Source of the DNA: Bisporella sp. PMI_857
Taxonomy: Eukaryota > Ascomycota > Leotiomycetes > Helotiales > Helotiaceae
Length of the DNA: 64,000 bases
Direction of reading: 5' to 3'
NCBI GenBank assembly: GCA_021307315.1
Contig: JAJSPD010000024.1
Span: 620,001 to 684,000 of the forward strand
Translations under genes and position numbers: made by a program
The notes under the pieces: generated by a model
The model's input: only the letters and a program-made list of their open reading frames with translations
The model's database searches: none
Told to the model about the DNA's origin: nothing
Shown: piece by piece, positions 38,614 through 51,326 of the stretch
Numbering within the stretch: the first letter of the stretch is position 1
Layout of the letters: every line of letters begins with the position of its first letter

Positions 38614-40690
38614 CTAGCCAATCCTGAAAGTTTGCCAATTGGGAGTGACAGATTTCCACCACTTCTCAACGTCGCTAAGGTTGAAGGGACGAGGAGAAGT
38701 CTCGTATAAATCTTCTTGTTTATTAGCTAGCCTGCAAGCCTCAGTAGAATTTATATAATGCACAAAGAAAAAGCCACCAATACGTTCCCAGTGATCACCC
38801 ATATTGTAAACTAGCACCAGGCACCTTGAGATTGTCGGGATGTAGTCATCTACGGTTCCACGGCCAAAAGGTGATTCTCGGCGCATCGATTCTTTAGCAG
38901 ACATTGTGTCCAAGTCATATAAACATAGACCAAAGCAATCAACCATGCGTTGAGGTCCTTGACCGAACGCTGCATCAAGGTCCGAATGTAGAGTCCCACT
39001 ATACGAGGCGGGATTCAACCAGAAATCCCTATCTTGTCCAATAAAAAGTCGCAAGTCCCGATCATTTATCCACCTTATTTGAATGGGTAGGCACCAGCAC
39101 TCTATATGGATATAATGTAATGAGCTCGCAATCGCAAGGGTTGCTGACGAATGCAAATTGATGTTCTCATACTATTCAATACTGACTTTTGATCCTGAAT
39201 CCCGTTCAACCCAAACCTGCCCTTTGTGCTTGTTTTTTGACTCGTGGGGCGGAAGTTCTAAATAGTCGATATTACCATGCCACCCAGTCCATGACCAGCT
39301 AGGAAAGCCTGAACGTCTCGACATTTTCATTCCCCCGGTTTTCGAACTCACACACCATGTGAGGCCATAAAGAAACCAAGTCAAAGGACTATTATTTAAG
39401 CTTCTGAATACAGGAATGCTCCAGATATGATAAAGATTATCCATCGAGTTGAAAATACCAGAGAACGCTTCGATAATATCAGTCGCATGAGTTAACTGTC
39501 TAGCCGTGTACGCAGGAATGAGCTTTTTATAAAGTTGAGTATATATCTTACTAACAGGCCAGCTGTATCTTGATAGTGACTTGTACGTTACTAAACCCGT
39601 CTCGAAACCTTTTGCATCTGAATTTGGCTCATGTTCCCAAGGGACGCTTTCGCGAATGGTGCAACAAGCACAATCAACTAGCACTTCATTTTCGGTGAAA
39701 TAAATTCTTTTTTTAGCAAATAGGAGCTCTTGGAATGTCCAGCCTCTTTGCCACTATTTGGACTTGCAGATATTGTAGTTCAAGGGAGCTTTGCCGTACT
39801 TGAGAACATTCAAACCATCAATTTGGACGCTGTATTGACCGGGCTGGACATTTCTCGGAGTCTTGACGCCGGGCAGTCCATAATTATAATCAACCTCAGC
39901 TGCTGCAACAATACAGGCTTCGGCATTGTGATAAATTCTATCCATCTGTTTGATATGGATCATTTTTTCAGGTGATTTTTGGTTGATACAATATTGATCT
40001 ACCCAGAGATATTGATAGCCTATTCGCAACGTGACAGTTATTGCATCCTTAATTGTTGATGGATACTTTAGCCCATCGCGTGAAGAAGGGTTAGCACCCC
40101 AAACATATGACAAGGCCAAGTAGGGACAGTTAGAGGGTGCAATGATGACATCTCGAGTCTTGCAATCCAATACTTTTAACCGTGCCAAAAGTGGCATGGC
40201 ATCACTATTTTGACATGCGGACGAACCATTTGCTCCATGTGAGGACTGACACGTCGAGATGTAGCCTCGGATGCGGTCGTAACAATTGATCAAAGGAGGT
40301 GTCTGATAAAATTGGCTATCTTGTTCCGTAATTTCATCTTTTTGATCTAGCTGTATCGCTCCGAATTTGTCAAAGTTGTCACCCTAAAAGTATCCAATCC
40401 ATAGGAGGCTTAACCCTGAATTCACAGCTGGGTAAATATGTTTGTTGCTGCTTTTTTCAAAAGGTGCCGGATTTCTACATGTGCTATGGAGAAACGAGCA
40501 AAACTGACATAAATCATTTCTTTTTAGCTCCTATAATGCTGCGTGATTGCTTTTTCTCTTAACACGGGGATAGTAGATACTACGCGGGTCGTGATAGTAT
40601 TCATTTTGTAATGCTTCACGAATATCGGCATCTTGACAGTTTTCACAGATTATTGCAAAGGAGTTTATTGTTAATATGATATAAAAATAT
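38614..40690 (-). pseudogene. HET-domain (heterokaryon incompatibility) pseudogene
   Basis: One minus-strand frame carries a full HET-type protein: an N-terminal Cys-rich region (CENCQDADIREAL and NDLCQFCSF), then YLALSYVWGANPSSRDG, LRIGYQYLWVDQYCINQ, the MDRIYHNAEACIVAAA motif and RGWTFQELLFAKKR. It ends with a typical C-terminus before a stop at 38614. The frame holds TAG stops at 40531-40533, 39754-39756 (between SK and WQRGWTFQE, where Trp is expected) and 39172-39174. A further TAG at 40384 could lie in a 46-base intron. No ATG opens the frame near 40690. There is no frameshift in about 1.6 kb, so decay is recent and by point change. Intact HET proteins trigger cell death on fusion of unlike strains; this copy should be inactive. 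Confidence 0.82.
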
Positions 40691-41217
40691 CAGTTGGGCC
40701 TGTGGAATGAGTTGTAGAAATTTATAAGTCCTGGATTGGAGATGATATTAGGTTTCAACCTATCGTTGTGGTCGCTTGTGAGCCACGTCAGTTTTGCTTA
40801 ACTCTAGCTTGCTTGCAGGCTGCAGCCTACCAATACTTCAACATATCTAGATTTATTCACGTTGTCACAATGAAATCATCAATGATGGCGTTGCTTGTTC
40901 AAAGCAGCGTTCGCTGACCTTTGTATAAAGAAATCATGGGACAAAGGACACCCTAACCGGACTTGTTTTAGGCATTTTGGCAACAGTCAAATAAATAATT
41001 GAATAGAGGATGGAAAGACGAAGCTGCAATCGCTCCCTACGGCACAACACCTGTGCATATATGATATATTTCTTGCACCTCTGGTTTGTTGATGATTGAC
41101 CAGTTTACTGAGGTTTGATACATGAATCTATTTGCAGCAACCAAAAATACTAACCATTTACGACTCCTGATGTGTAAGGCTTTTTAATATACATGTTGAC
41201 TTGTAATAGCAAAACTT
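40691..41217. other. Intergenic
   Basis: A/T-rich spacer with no gene; it includes the 3' flank of the oxidoreductase gene. Confidence 0.6.
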
Positions 41218-42796
41218 TTAGTCATAAAACTTCTTCTCAAACTTGAACCCTGCACCTTCCAGACGATCGATAAATTTCTGACCTAAAGTAGCAGGCGTAT
41301 AGACGCCTCCGGAAAGCTTATGATCATCGCGAAGAATTGAGATAGCGCCTTCGGCCAACGATACAGCCGTAACTTTCATCATTAGCAATTATATGGCCCA
41401 GGCGGGAGCTTTGAAAATTTCTTACAAAGATACATTGAGCCTCTGAATGAGGCTTTGCAGAATGCTCGTGGAGGATTCGGCACTTTGACATCGGGATATG
41501 CAATACCACGGTACTCGAAGTGGTCATTCTTTGATTGCTCCCTCGTTGGTCCATCACCTGGCTGATAGATAAACTTCCTTGCCAGTGTGCGAAAGAAAGG
41601 AATAATGATAAGGAGACCACCTAGAATCAGTCCAAAGTGTAGCATAACACCAGTAAAAGCGTTACGAGCCTTCATGTATTCATGAAATGTAAAGTTTGGT
41701 CCATAATTAAGAAATCCCCAGCTTCTTTGCACGATTGGCGTATCCGTTGTCGCTGGGAATGCTGTTGTAAGGAGCCCCAGATCTGGTACGCTACGGATGC
41801 CAAATAATTTTGTAGTCCAGGACGTGGTATCCGGAGTATTTGGACTAGGCTTAGGCGATATCGCATACGGGCCCATTGATTCTTTGATCTCTGCTAGACT
41901 AAAACTTTCAAAAAATGAAAGAACGGTTGACAAGGTACCACCAGATGGAGCCGAGCTTTGTCATTATCAGCATAAGGTTATCTGAACGCGGAGCTAGAGA
42001 TACTGACTTCGCCTCATGCACTGAGACGACAACTTCGCCAGTTGGCGCTGAAAATCTCTCCTTGATCATGTTTACCAGAGACCATGTGATAAGATCTGGT
42101 GGCGCGGATTCTACTCCAATCTGCGGGATCATGATGCTGCCACTTTCCTGAGCTGTCGCTTCATACTTCTTGAGCATTCGTGCAACATATGGGATCTCGC
42201 CTGTGGCGTCCAGGTAATGTGTACCATTCTCGGCACATGCTTTGAAAGCGTGCTCTCCATGTTCACCATACGGGCCAACCGTGGCAATGATGACTTTTGT
42301 CTTCTTCGCCAGTGCAGACAGGTCCGCATCATTCAAATTGCAGACTTCAATACCTAGTGCCCAGTCAGCTTCAGTTGCCCATGCTATATAGGCGAAATAT
42401 GGCCTTCGGGATAAGAAGCAGCTTGTAAAGACCTTGCTATGTTTAAACAGTAATAATCTTAGACTAGGTTGCGGTACAAGTAACAGCACACTTACAAGAG
42501 CCACGATTCAAACGTGGCTCATAGAATCTACGGTGAGCATCGATACGTGCACCCCATGAGCATACATAGATTGAAAATCTGACAGGGTAACAATACTGGG
42601 ATCAGTGCTTACCAGGCTGTAACCTATCAGGATTTAAAGCTTTAAGCTCATCTGCAACCGCATTGAGCTTGCTTTCAGATCGTCCGGCAAGAGCCCATTT
42701 CAAATCCGCAGAGAGACTCGTAGTAATGTATTCAGCGGTATATTTTCCAGTGTAACCTGTGGCACCAAACACAACGATGTCATACTGACGAGACAT
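41218..42796 (-). CDS. Saccharopine-dehydrogenase-like (SCCPDH) oxidoreductase
   Basis: The protein is 404 aa from four exons (42796-42613, 42353-42008, 41955-41426, 41372-41218). The Rossmann NAD(P)-binding start is YDIVVFGATGYTGKYTAEYI, followed by WALAGRSESKL, IIATVGPYGEHGEHAF and the conserved NGTHYLDATGEIPYV. A hydrophobic segment (GVMLHFGLILGGLLIIIPFF, near residue 285) suggests membrane or lipid-droplet association, as for animal SCCPDH. The C-terminus YTPATLGQKFIDRLEGAGF is typical. It is a distant relative of lysine-pathway saccharopine dehydrogenase and the substrate is unknown. Intron 1 is long at 259 bases. The exon 2-3 joint uses a GTCAGT donor; the alternative GTATCT donor breaks the frame. 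Confidence 0.88.
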
Positions 42797-43176
42797 GGTT
42801 TTGAGACTCGCAATTGAAATAATATTGAATTAGGGTTTTATAAAATTCAAATGAGGGAAAGATAGATTGAGATCGATGAAAAAATAATAATTCTTAGATT
42901 CAATTTATCATTGCATCATTGTAGAAAGATATTCCTTGCATCTGGACGCGAACGAGGAATTTAGATGAGCCGCGGCTTGTTCCTGAAAGGACCCACTTTT
43001 CATCATCAACGTTTTAACCGATTCTGACTAGCTTCTCACAACCTTGGCATACAACACGTGACTAAACTCTAGCCTCGCTAACCACCCACACACAACCCAA
43101 GTTTGGATCAACGGCAGAAAATCGCAAAATCGATTACTCTCTCCATATCCATCATCTCAGCAACAATACCGCAAAG
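42797..43176. other. Divergent promoter region
   Basis: This lies between the oxidoreductase (-) and the ribosomal-protein gene (+). The part before 43177 is rich in ACCCA/CTAACC-like motifs, plausible for ribosomal-protein transcription, but I cannot name a site. Confidence 0.5.
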
Positions 43177-43703
43177 ATGACCAAGAGAACCAAGAAGGTC
43201 GGTGTTACCGGTAAATATGGTACCAGGTATGTGAGAACTCATTTAGAACAAATGGTAGTTGGCGACGGAGCACAATTCACGATTGTCGGAAGTTCTCAAG
43301 TGCATAGCACGAAGATTATCTCCCCCTCGCACAGATTGAAGATGCTATTCAGGTTGCTGTTGGATTGAAATGGAAGCGCTGACTTTGGGACCTTCTCAGA
43401 TACGGTGCTTCCCTCCGTAAGCAAGTCAAGAAGATGGAGATCACACAACACGCCAAATACGTCTGCACATTCTGCGGAAAGACAACTGTGAAGAGGCACT
43501 CTGTTGGAATCTGGGACTGCAAGGCTTGCAAGAAGACCGTCGCCGGTGGAGCATACACACTCACGTATGTCAACGAGCACAGCAGCCTTAACTAGACAAG
43601 AATACTGTACCAGGCAGTAACTAACAAACTGGGAAACAGAACACCCGCAGCTGCGGCCATGCGATCAACACTTCGACGATTGAGGGAGATTGCGGAAGTT
43701 TAG
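43177..43703 (+). CDS. RPL43: 60S ribosomal protein eL43 (L43/L37a)
   Basis: The protein is 92 aa, the usual length, from three exons (43177-43226, 43400-43564, 43640-43703) with the first intron at 173 bases. It begins [19 protein letters not shown] and carries the C4 zinc ribbon [19 protein letters not shown] with CKAC completing it, then [14 protein letters not shown] and the Arg-rich C-terminal helix. It is a structural component of the large cytosolic ribosomal subunit. Long early introns are common in fungal ribosomal-protein genes. The frames on the opposite strand at 43296-43580 are shadows. Confidence 0.97.
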
Positions 43704-45165
43704 ATGGGCTTGGTTTGGTTTTGCTTACGGGAACATTTGCTGGTGTATGGGATGGGCATGGCGGATACCATACCTTACTGGACGTCGCTCTCCGATGACG
43801 ACTAAATAAAGCACTTCAAAACGCAATGCATTTCATGCTTCCATTTTCTTGCGGCTCGCTTTCAGGACCTATTTGTGAAATGTGCAGACAGCCGTTGGTG
43901 ATTGGACTTTGATGATCGAGTAAGTTACCTAATTGAGATATAGGCATTAGCGAGCACCGCGTCCCCACACACTGGCTACTCTTGGAGCTTTCCATCATGT
44001 CGAGAATCCAAAAGACGATGGGGGGCGGTTAAAGATTAATTGTGGCCCATTGTACCACGCACGGGGGATGTTACGAAGAAGTGCGGAAGCGTGCCTCGAG
44101 ACATATTGATGGTTGAGGCATAGTTTTTGCAACAAGAATGGCAGATGACCAGCGCGTCATTTCATACCTATCTTCAAGAGTGACTACTCGAAGCTGTGGT
44201 GCTGTCCAAAGTGTTGTCCAATGTGCTAGGCGTGGGATACAAGGCGACGGTTGCCTTCTGCTGCTTTGCCACTTTAGGACAAGTCATCTAAGAAGAGCCT
44301 CATCCGCTATTCCTTGCGGTACGCTCCAACCCTTTCCTTGTTGTGAGTCACAGCACTAAATCTTGTTCATCGAGCAGTGACCGCTTCCCCAAGCTGAGAT
44401 GCATCCACTCATCACATGATTACTCGATCAGCTTACCTGTCTGAGTGAGAACCTACCAACCTAATGCAGGCAGGTACAACCACGTGTGTGAATCCTCTTC
44501 TCGAGCCTGTCTTACAAGAACTCTGCATATCCTGCCTCGCAGGGAACGAGAGGCTGTCCTTATAAATTTGTATACTGCCTGTTTCATTTGAAGCAATATT
44601 GAGGCGTTGCTTCTCCACCCCTCCTTGTCACAGCCGAAGCAGCAGCAGCAGCACGTTGTCCATGTCGCACGCACATACACCAGACCCCAGGGGCTGCCTG
44701 CTCTGATTGTCTCGAAACATCATCAAGTCACAACCAAGTATAAATAAACCTGCGGGATTACGGCAAGCTGGTTCATTGCGAATTAACCGCGCAAAACCCC
44801 CAAAAGCGAAATCACGGGTCGAAACCATTCCTGATAGGAGGTTTTGCCTTGGACGGGTCCCTGACCGCTTAGGTCTCTTCGATTTACTCCGCAGAATTAG
44901 TCTAGGTCCCACTCCATTGGCTCGCCTACTAGCTCCCGCCTTCTTACCTGCCTGCGCTTTCGATTCGAACGTCGCTCCTCTCTTTCGTCCCCCCCAGCTC
45001 ACTGTCATAAATCCATTTCAAGATTCAGCCCATCTACGACTAAGAACAACACAACAACCCAAACATTTACTAAATCCTCACCCACACCCCCTCCATACCG
45101 CCAATCCTTTTTCATGACTTCCTCCCCTCGACCCAATATCAACTCTCACTATCTCTTTTGCCAGA
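43704..45165. other. Intergenic, about 1.5 kb
   Basis: No gene is supported. The last about 300 bases are pyrimidine/A-rich, as expected of a leader for the RING-PHD gene. The minus frame at 44628-45008 is low-complexity and unsupported. Confidence 0.55.
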
Positions 45166-47200
45166 ATGGCGGACTCGTGCATTATTTGTATGGAGGAATT
45201 GGACGTGGTTCCTGACCCAGTCCCAGGTGATCTTGACGATGCGGGTGCCGTGGCGGACCCGAACCCAACGTCGACCACAACAACAAACCCTGGAAAAGAC
45301 CACGAACAGCAACTGATCGCCCTCATTAAACCCTGCGGTCATGTTCTACATGACGAGTGTTTGAGGCAGTGGTCCCAAAAAGCAAATAGCTGCCCCATTT
45401 GTCGTCATAACTTCAATCTCGTTGAAGTACTTGATAAAGTCGGAGGTATTTTTCTCCTCTTTTGTTCAATATGTTTTTCAAATCTACTGCTCTCTTTGAA
45501 TTGATTCAAGGATTTGTTTTGCTGAATTTGTGGGGCGTCTTTTGTTACTCAGCATACCATTCCCGAGATCCTAAATATAATCAAAGGCGGTACCATTAGC
45601 TGGACCAAGGCTAACCATCGCTTTAGGCAACGTCTTATCCGATTACGAGGTCGAAGATAAGAAGCAAGTACACGAATTCGATCCTGCTGCGTGGATTGCC
45701 GACAATGAGGAAGAGGAAGAAGAACATGGCATGGAATGCCTAATCTGCGATTCCAACGCATCGCCCGAGGTTCTTCTTATCTGCGAGGGTTGCGAATCGC
45801 CATATCATACATACTGCTTAAGCCTTGATGGGTTACCGAGCGGGAGCAGCTGGTTTTGCATGGCATGTCAGGAGGATGGAATCGCCCAGACGGTGCATAA
45901 TTCAAGACCTCGACGATCATCTCCAAACCGACCAAGAACCAGAGCTACCATTCTACAGACCCAGCGAAGAATAAGAACGGATACATGGCTGGGTGCATGG
46001 GACCAGATCAGCAGCCAAGTTCACAATGCGGTTGGTTTGGATCTCGACTTCTCAGATGATGACCAACAGCACATGTCCAGCTACAGACGACACAGGCTTG
46101 AAACTGCAGCTGAGAGGGCAGAGCATGAGCAGTGGCGACGGCGACTAGAGATTGCTGCAAGGCAAGGCGCTGCAAGCATATTTCGAAACGCAGCTCCTTT
46201 ACTTCGAGACCAACGGCCGAGTTTGCAATCTCCAATGGAATCACCTGAGGAGGCCAGAGCCTGGTCAGCATTGGAGAAGGCTAAGGAAATGGAAAGCTCC
46301 TCAAATGCAACGTCCACCAGCCCAAGGAACCGAAAGAGGACCCGCGGGGCAACTATATCATCTCCCTCATCGCCAGTCGCAGGGCCATCGCAGGGACCTG
46401 AGCGGAAACAAAAGCGGCCTCGAACGCGACGCGTGTTAGACGCACCTGCTGCCGCCTCGTCATCGGCCTCGCCCATGAACAGTGGCTCATCGAACACTCA
46501 TCCGAGAAGCCCGACTCGATCACAAATCAATACTACTGGCGAGCCCTCATTCCTTTCAAGCTTATTGAAGGAAGTGGAAACCACCACACCTGATATTGAC
46601 GATGAAAATAGACATAGCTTTGCTGTTTTTCAATCACTACATCCACAACGGATGACAAGTCCATTCACAGAATTTTCGTCCCCCGCCGCCTCACCATCAC
46701 CACCTTCTTCTCGGCAACATTCGCCTGGCCCTTTATCCGCTACGCCTCCTCCGCATAGCGAAAGAAGACCTGGCTCCCCGCTTCCACTTACTTCACACAT
46801 TACACCGAGACACTCCCACTCAGAATATTCACCTAGTCGACCTGCCCCAGAAAGTAATGAAGGACCAAGCCAAGGTCACACAGCTCTCGAACTAAGACAA
46901 CCAAGACCAAGAAGACCCGCATGGGCGCAGGCCCGATCTCCTGCAATATCACCTGCAAGGGCAAACATGTCACAAGAAGCGAAAGAAGGTATTAGCAAGA
47001 TCGTAAAATCAGCCCTCGGCCCTCACTGGAAGGCTGCGAAAATCACGAAGGAACAGTATGCTGAAATCAATCGGGATGTGTCAAGAAAGCTCTATGAAGT
47101 AGTTTCTGAGAGCAACGCGACTGAGGACCAAGACAGATTCACTTGGGAGAAGATTGCCGCGACAGAAGTGGCAGCCGCTGTAAAGTCATTAAAGGCTTGA
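45166..47200 (+). CDS. RING-PHD finger protein, Asr1/PHRF1 type E3 ligase
   Basis: The protein is 617 aa from two exons (45166-45445, 45627-47200). The N-terminal RING has CIICMEELDVV with CGHVLHDECLRQW and CPICRHNF (residues 5-85). A PHD finger follows near 135-190: CLICDSNASPEVLLICEGC, HTYCLSLDGLP and WFCMACQEDG. The long middle is Ser/Pro/Arg-rich and low complexity, with SR- and SP-dense stretches. The C-terminal domain (LGPHWKAAKITKEQYAEINR) is the short helical block shared by PHRF1-like proteins. Yeast Asr1 ubiquitinates RNA polymerase II and PHRF1 acts in genome maintenance; a nuclear transcription-linked ligase is inferred. The 181-base intron may hide one extra small exon. Confidence 0.88.
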
Positions 47201-48174
47201 AATGATACCAACATAATGAGCATGAAGTAATGAATTTCAGCGAACTCTGGGGGTCTGTTTAGGAAACATAGGCGCAACCATTAGATACCCAGGCATATGG
47301 AGTTTCATCTTGGGCGGTTCTAGTACGGAGACTTGGGCATAGGAGGAGTTATGGAATCCGCATTTGCGTTGCTTCAAAGTTCATTGCAGATACTGCATTG
47401 TTCTGTATATATTATACATAAATATATGATGCCATTGCTTCAACTTGCAAGACACGAGTATTTGAGTATGAAAGGCAGTATAGAGAAGTGAAAATGTGAT
47501 TCAATGCAATTGAAATGGAAAATGGCTTCAAAGGCTCAGGACTTGAGCTATGGGAAGAGACAGGTTTGAGACGCAATAAAGCAAAAGCAAAAGACTTGTA
47601 GCAGAGCAGTTGTCACCATCGCTATCCTCAGATAGCGTAGTCGCGCTCTGGCGCTTGACAGCTCTGTTACAATCAATCCAGCTCGTACTAATTTTGTATG
47701 TGGAACAAGAGCGCAGGTGCACCATCGATCGCTCTGTGCTCTGTTAATCCTCTCTGCCTTGCACTTTCAGCCCCTTTCAGTTCAATTATCCCTTTAATTT
47801 AGAATGTCAACAGTCGCTATCTAACAGTTCCCGTGGAGACGTGGGTGCCGCTAGCGAAAAAAGCCTGTGATAAGTTCAATCTGGGCACTATTAAATGATC
47901 GAGACATTCTGGATTGAAATAGGTCTTGATGATAAGGATGAAGTGCCTGAAGAAGAAGAAAAGAAATCTTGAGGGTGAAATTTTATGGTGTTCCCGCTGG
48001 ACGCTAGTGTGCTTAGTCAGCATAATTTTTTCAGGCATAGCAAGCCTTGCGACATCTACTAATTGGAAATAGAACAGGTTGAGCAACGGAAAGCGCAGAT
48101 ATGACGGCGAGCAGTAGAGGAAGCAGAGCTGTGAGCTCGTTATTAAGTAGGTTTTCTAGAGCGATTGAGAAGGA
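47201..48174. other. Intergenic
   Basis: 3' flank of the RING-PHD gene and promoter of the mL46 gene; minus frames at 47528-48086 are unsupported. Confidence 0.6.
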
Positions 48175-49301
48175 ATGGGGTTAATTGGGGCAGGATTACA
48201 ACAACCACGAGTTTGCAGCTCTTGTCTGCGTACCATCAATCGTTCGATACCTCAATATCGACGCTATGCGGCTACAGCCACAGCCGTTAAAGCCTCAGAC
48301 AGATCAAATTACAGTCAAGCAACAGAACCGAAGAAGATCCCTGCTGCGTCTTCGTTGCCGGAATATATTGTGCAGTCAGGGGTTTTACTATCCCGACCAC
48401 CTATCCTCACAAAAGAGCCATCCAGTTTCGAGAAGGCGTTTTTCTTCTATCAGAAGCGGCTCAATGAAAGGCTTGTGATGCCATTCACTCGCTACTTCTA
48501 CTTTAAGAAGGACACGCCCGCAGACACGGATTGGAAGATCAAAGCCAAAGAACGAGACTACCAACCCGCTCGTGAACTGGGAGGATATAATCCGTACTCG
48601 GACGTAGGCTGGAACGATGAGTTATTAGTCGGGGATAAGCTGAGCGAAACAAGCACAATGGTGGAGGCGCTGGTGCGGGACTCGCATGTTCGAGCGGTGG
48701 AGGGAAAGGATGGCAAGGCCATGGTGGTTGAGGGCGGGGAGCAAGAGCTGCATGAAGGGAAGATTGAGATGCCGCTTGAGAGAACTACAGAGGCAGATCG
48801 GAAGCATGATGTTAAAAGGTTAGATAGGCAGCTAGAAAGGACGCTGTATTTGGTTGTGAAGAAGCCAGAAGGAAGTTGGGAGTTTCCCCATGGACCATTG
48901 GAAGGAAGGGAAAACTTACTTCAGGTTTGTGTTCCTAACTGGGGGCTATCAGTGGCGATGCTAATCGGATACAGGCTGCGGAGAGAGTTCTGGTCCAGAC
49001 TGCTGGTGTTAACATGAATACATGGCTAGTAGGCCACGCTCCGGTTGGCGCATATGTCGCTCCGCCTGTATACGAAGCGAAACTCATTAAGAACGAGGAG
49101 GCTAACGCAGCCGATGTGTCTCCCAAAAAACCAGGCAGGAAAGTATTTTTCATGAAGGGAAGGATCATGGCTGGCCAAGCGAACCTCAAGGGAAATATTT
49201 TTGGCTTCACAGATTTCAAGTGGTTGACTAAAGAGGAGATCCAGAAGACGGTGTCGGAAAAGTATTTTAGCGATGTGAAAGATATGCTTGCTGATAGGTA
49301 G
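48175..49301 (+). CDS. MRPL17: Mitochondrial large-subunit ribosomal protein mL46
   Basis: The protein is 358 aa from two exons (48175-48924, 48975-49301). An Arg/Ser-rich, acid-free N-terminus (about residues 1-40, containing SIPQYRRYAATATAVKA) is a good mitochondrial targeting sequence. The body has the mL46 start YIVQSGVLLSRPPILT with FFFYQKRLNERL, and the degenerate Nudix-like fold with WEFPHGPLEGRENL and RVLVQTAGVNMNTW, then NIFGFTDFKWLTKEEI at the end. Nudix catalytic residues are not conserved in this family, consistent with a structural ribosome role. MRPL17 is the yeast name. Confidence 0.92.
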
Positions 49302-49666
49302 TGTATAAAAACTTGGGACGGCATATGTACAATGTATGATAGAATGTAATATTCAAGCAGGTTCGTGATAAGGTGTTGTTGCAAGATCCACATATTCTAT
49401 CACTGAGCATATGTGAACCTTGAGATAGTTGTCAGCATGGGGTAAATCTCGTAGTCAAATTCGCGTAACATGGTAATTGCAAATATCAGTCTCTCAGAAC
49501 ATTTACTCCAAGTACTTATCCGGAATCACCTGCGTCCGAACTTCGTCCATAACCCCGAGCAACGCTCCTTCTCTAGTTATCAACTATATCCACATATTAT
49601 TCTTGGATCCTACAAAAGCCATCCTTAATGTCTCTATGTCAGTCATGAGAATTTGGGTCCTAGAAC
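49302..49666. other. Intergenic
   Basis: Promoter region of the D-amino-acid oxidase; nothing else is visible. Confidence 0.6.
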
Positions 49667-51326
49667 ATGGAGGACGAGAAGAACATCATTATCCTCGGCG
49701 CAGGTGTAACAGGGCTTCAAACCGCCCTTTCCTTTCTCACCACCCCTTCCACCTCACGCTACAGAATAACATTCATCGCCGCGCATGTCCCAGGTGATGT
49801 TTTTCCATCATACTCCTCCCCCTGGGCAGGTGGACATTGGCGCTCGCACGCCACTCTTTCGCCAGGCGGTATCTCTTCCCTTCCCCGTCTCCATTCCCCA
49901 ATCTGGGTTTCGAGCCGCACAAGAACTGATCTCCTGGGGGTTTAGATGAAGAAATACGTAAATGGGACTTGAGGACGTATGAGTATTGGGCTAGTTTACT
50001 ACATGGAACAGAGGGGGCGGTATGTGGAATTCCTGGAAGTGAAGGCGGCGAAGAGGATTATTTGGGGGTGATGGTGAACGCGAGGATGAAAGCTGTTGGA
50101 TTAGGTTTCAAGGAGAGTAGAAACTATTGGGGGAAGGTCAGTTTCCAATATTTTTCTTGATTTCATGTTTTGGGTAGGTTAATTTGTGGCTGGAAGTCAC
50201 AAGGCGGCGTTAAAAACATTATTTGTGTCTAAGTGCTTTTATGTCCAGCTGGTGGTGGATATGACGAACCCAGGTCATTGGATGAGTACCATATCTTTCA
50301 AGGACTTGATTAACGAGCCATAAAGCAAACACCAGAAACCGACCCTACCGGCGGAGGCCTCTGGTGGTCCTCGCACATCCCCTCCTTCTCTATTCTCAAC
50401 CTCCCCGGCGAACGCACCAAACCCTCAAGATATGAGCCTAAGATGTACTCTTCAGATATCTCTGGTGGCGTCCCACCTTCTGCTATATTTGGCATCAAAT
50501 ATCAAAGTATATGCATCAACATCCCCCGCTATCTTGAGTATCTGTTTGGGAGAGTGCTGGAGTTAGGAGCTAGCGTGATAAAAGCCCAGGTATGACGGCC
50601 TTCCAACCGCCTTAGCTCCGTGGGACTAACGGAGCTAAACTGATGAGTGAAGGTTGATACAGAGCGAGGGTTAGAGGGAGTAGTGAGAGATTGCACGCGG
50701 ATCTTCCTCTCCTCCACGGAAACAAGTCCTGATGCTAGACCTTTCGTGCTGATAAACTGCACTGGCCTTTCTGCGCAAAAGTTCCTTCCCAAAGATGAAG
50801 CAAGGAAATTGTATTCCATCCGTGGGCAAACGGTTCTCGTGAAAGGAGAAGCTTCCCTCGCGCGGACATTCACTGATTTTGATGATAGCGATGATCTTGT
50901 ATGCCCCCATCTCCTTGCGCTTAACCCCCCAAATGTCGATTAACACCACAGGCGTACGTGATTCCTCGCCCAGGATCTAAAATGACAATACTCGGAGGCT
51001 GTAAACAGGCCCACAATCACTCCCCTATCCCGGATCTAGCACTCACATCTCGCATCTTGACACGGATCAAAGATCTTCATTTGGCTGATGAGCTACTCAC
51101 CGGACCCGGCGAGTCTTTTGAAATTATTAGTGAGCAAGTTGGTTTCCGTCCCGGACGTAAGGGTGGGCCCAGGGTTGAGGTGGAAGATGGAGATGGAATA
51201 GTAGAGAGGAAAGGAAAAGTGGATGGACTGTGGGTGGTGCATAGTTATGGACACGCGGGTGGTGGGTATCAGGCTAGTATTGGGTGCGCAGAGAAAGTTG
51301 TTGGTCTTGTTCAGGATCTACCATGA
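49667..51326 (+). CDS. FAD-dependent D-amino-acid oxidase
   Basis: The protein is 425 aa from five exons (49667-49868, 49946-50136, 50326-50589, 50653-50898, 50952-51326). The dinucleotide-binding start is [19 protein letters not shown]. The DAO signature [12 protein letters not shown] is followed by [10 protein letters not shown]. Later come [25 protein letters not shown] with [22 protein letters not shown] and the C-terminal [15 protein letters not shown], which carries the conserved GHGGxG-type flavin contacts. It oxidises D-amino acids to keto acids, ammonia and H2O2. The C-terminus VVGLVQDLP lacks the SKL-like peroxisomal signal usual in fungal enzymes. The third exon's acceptor (AAAG before QTPETDP) was chosen by frame. 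Confidence 0.93.

Noticed and set aside
40384..40386. Fourth nonsense codon in the HET pseudogene
   Set aside because: A 46-base GTGAAT...TTTTAG intron in phase 0 can remove it, so it is not counted as a lesion.
43296..43580. Two minus-strand frames under RPL43
   Set aside because: Antisense shadow of the conserved ribosomal-protein exon.
44628..45117. Overlapping plus and minus frames before the RING-PHD gene
   Set aside because: Low-complexity leader sequence. Neither frame has motif or splice continuity.
46008..46497. Long minus-strand and alternate frames under the RING-PHD gene
   Set aside because: Shadows of a G/C-rich coding exon; no independent signals.
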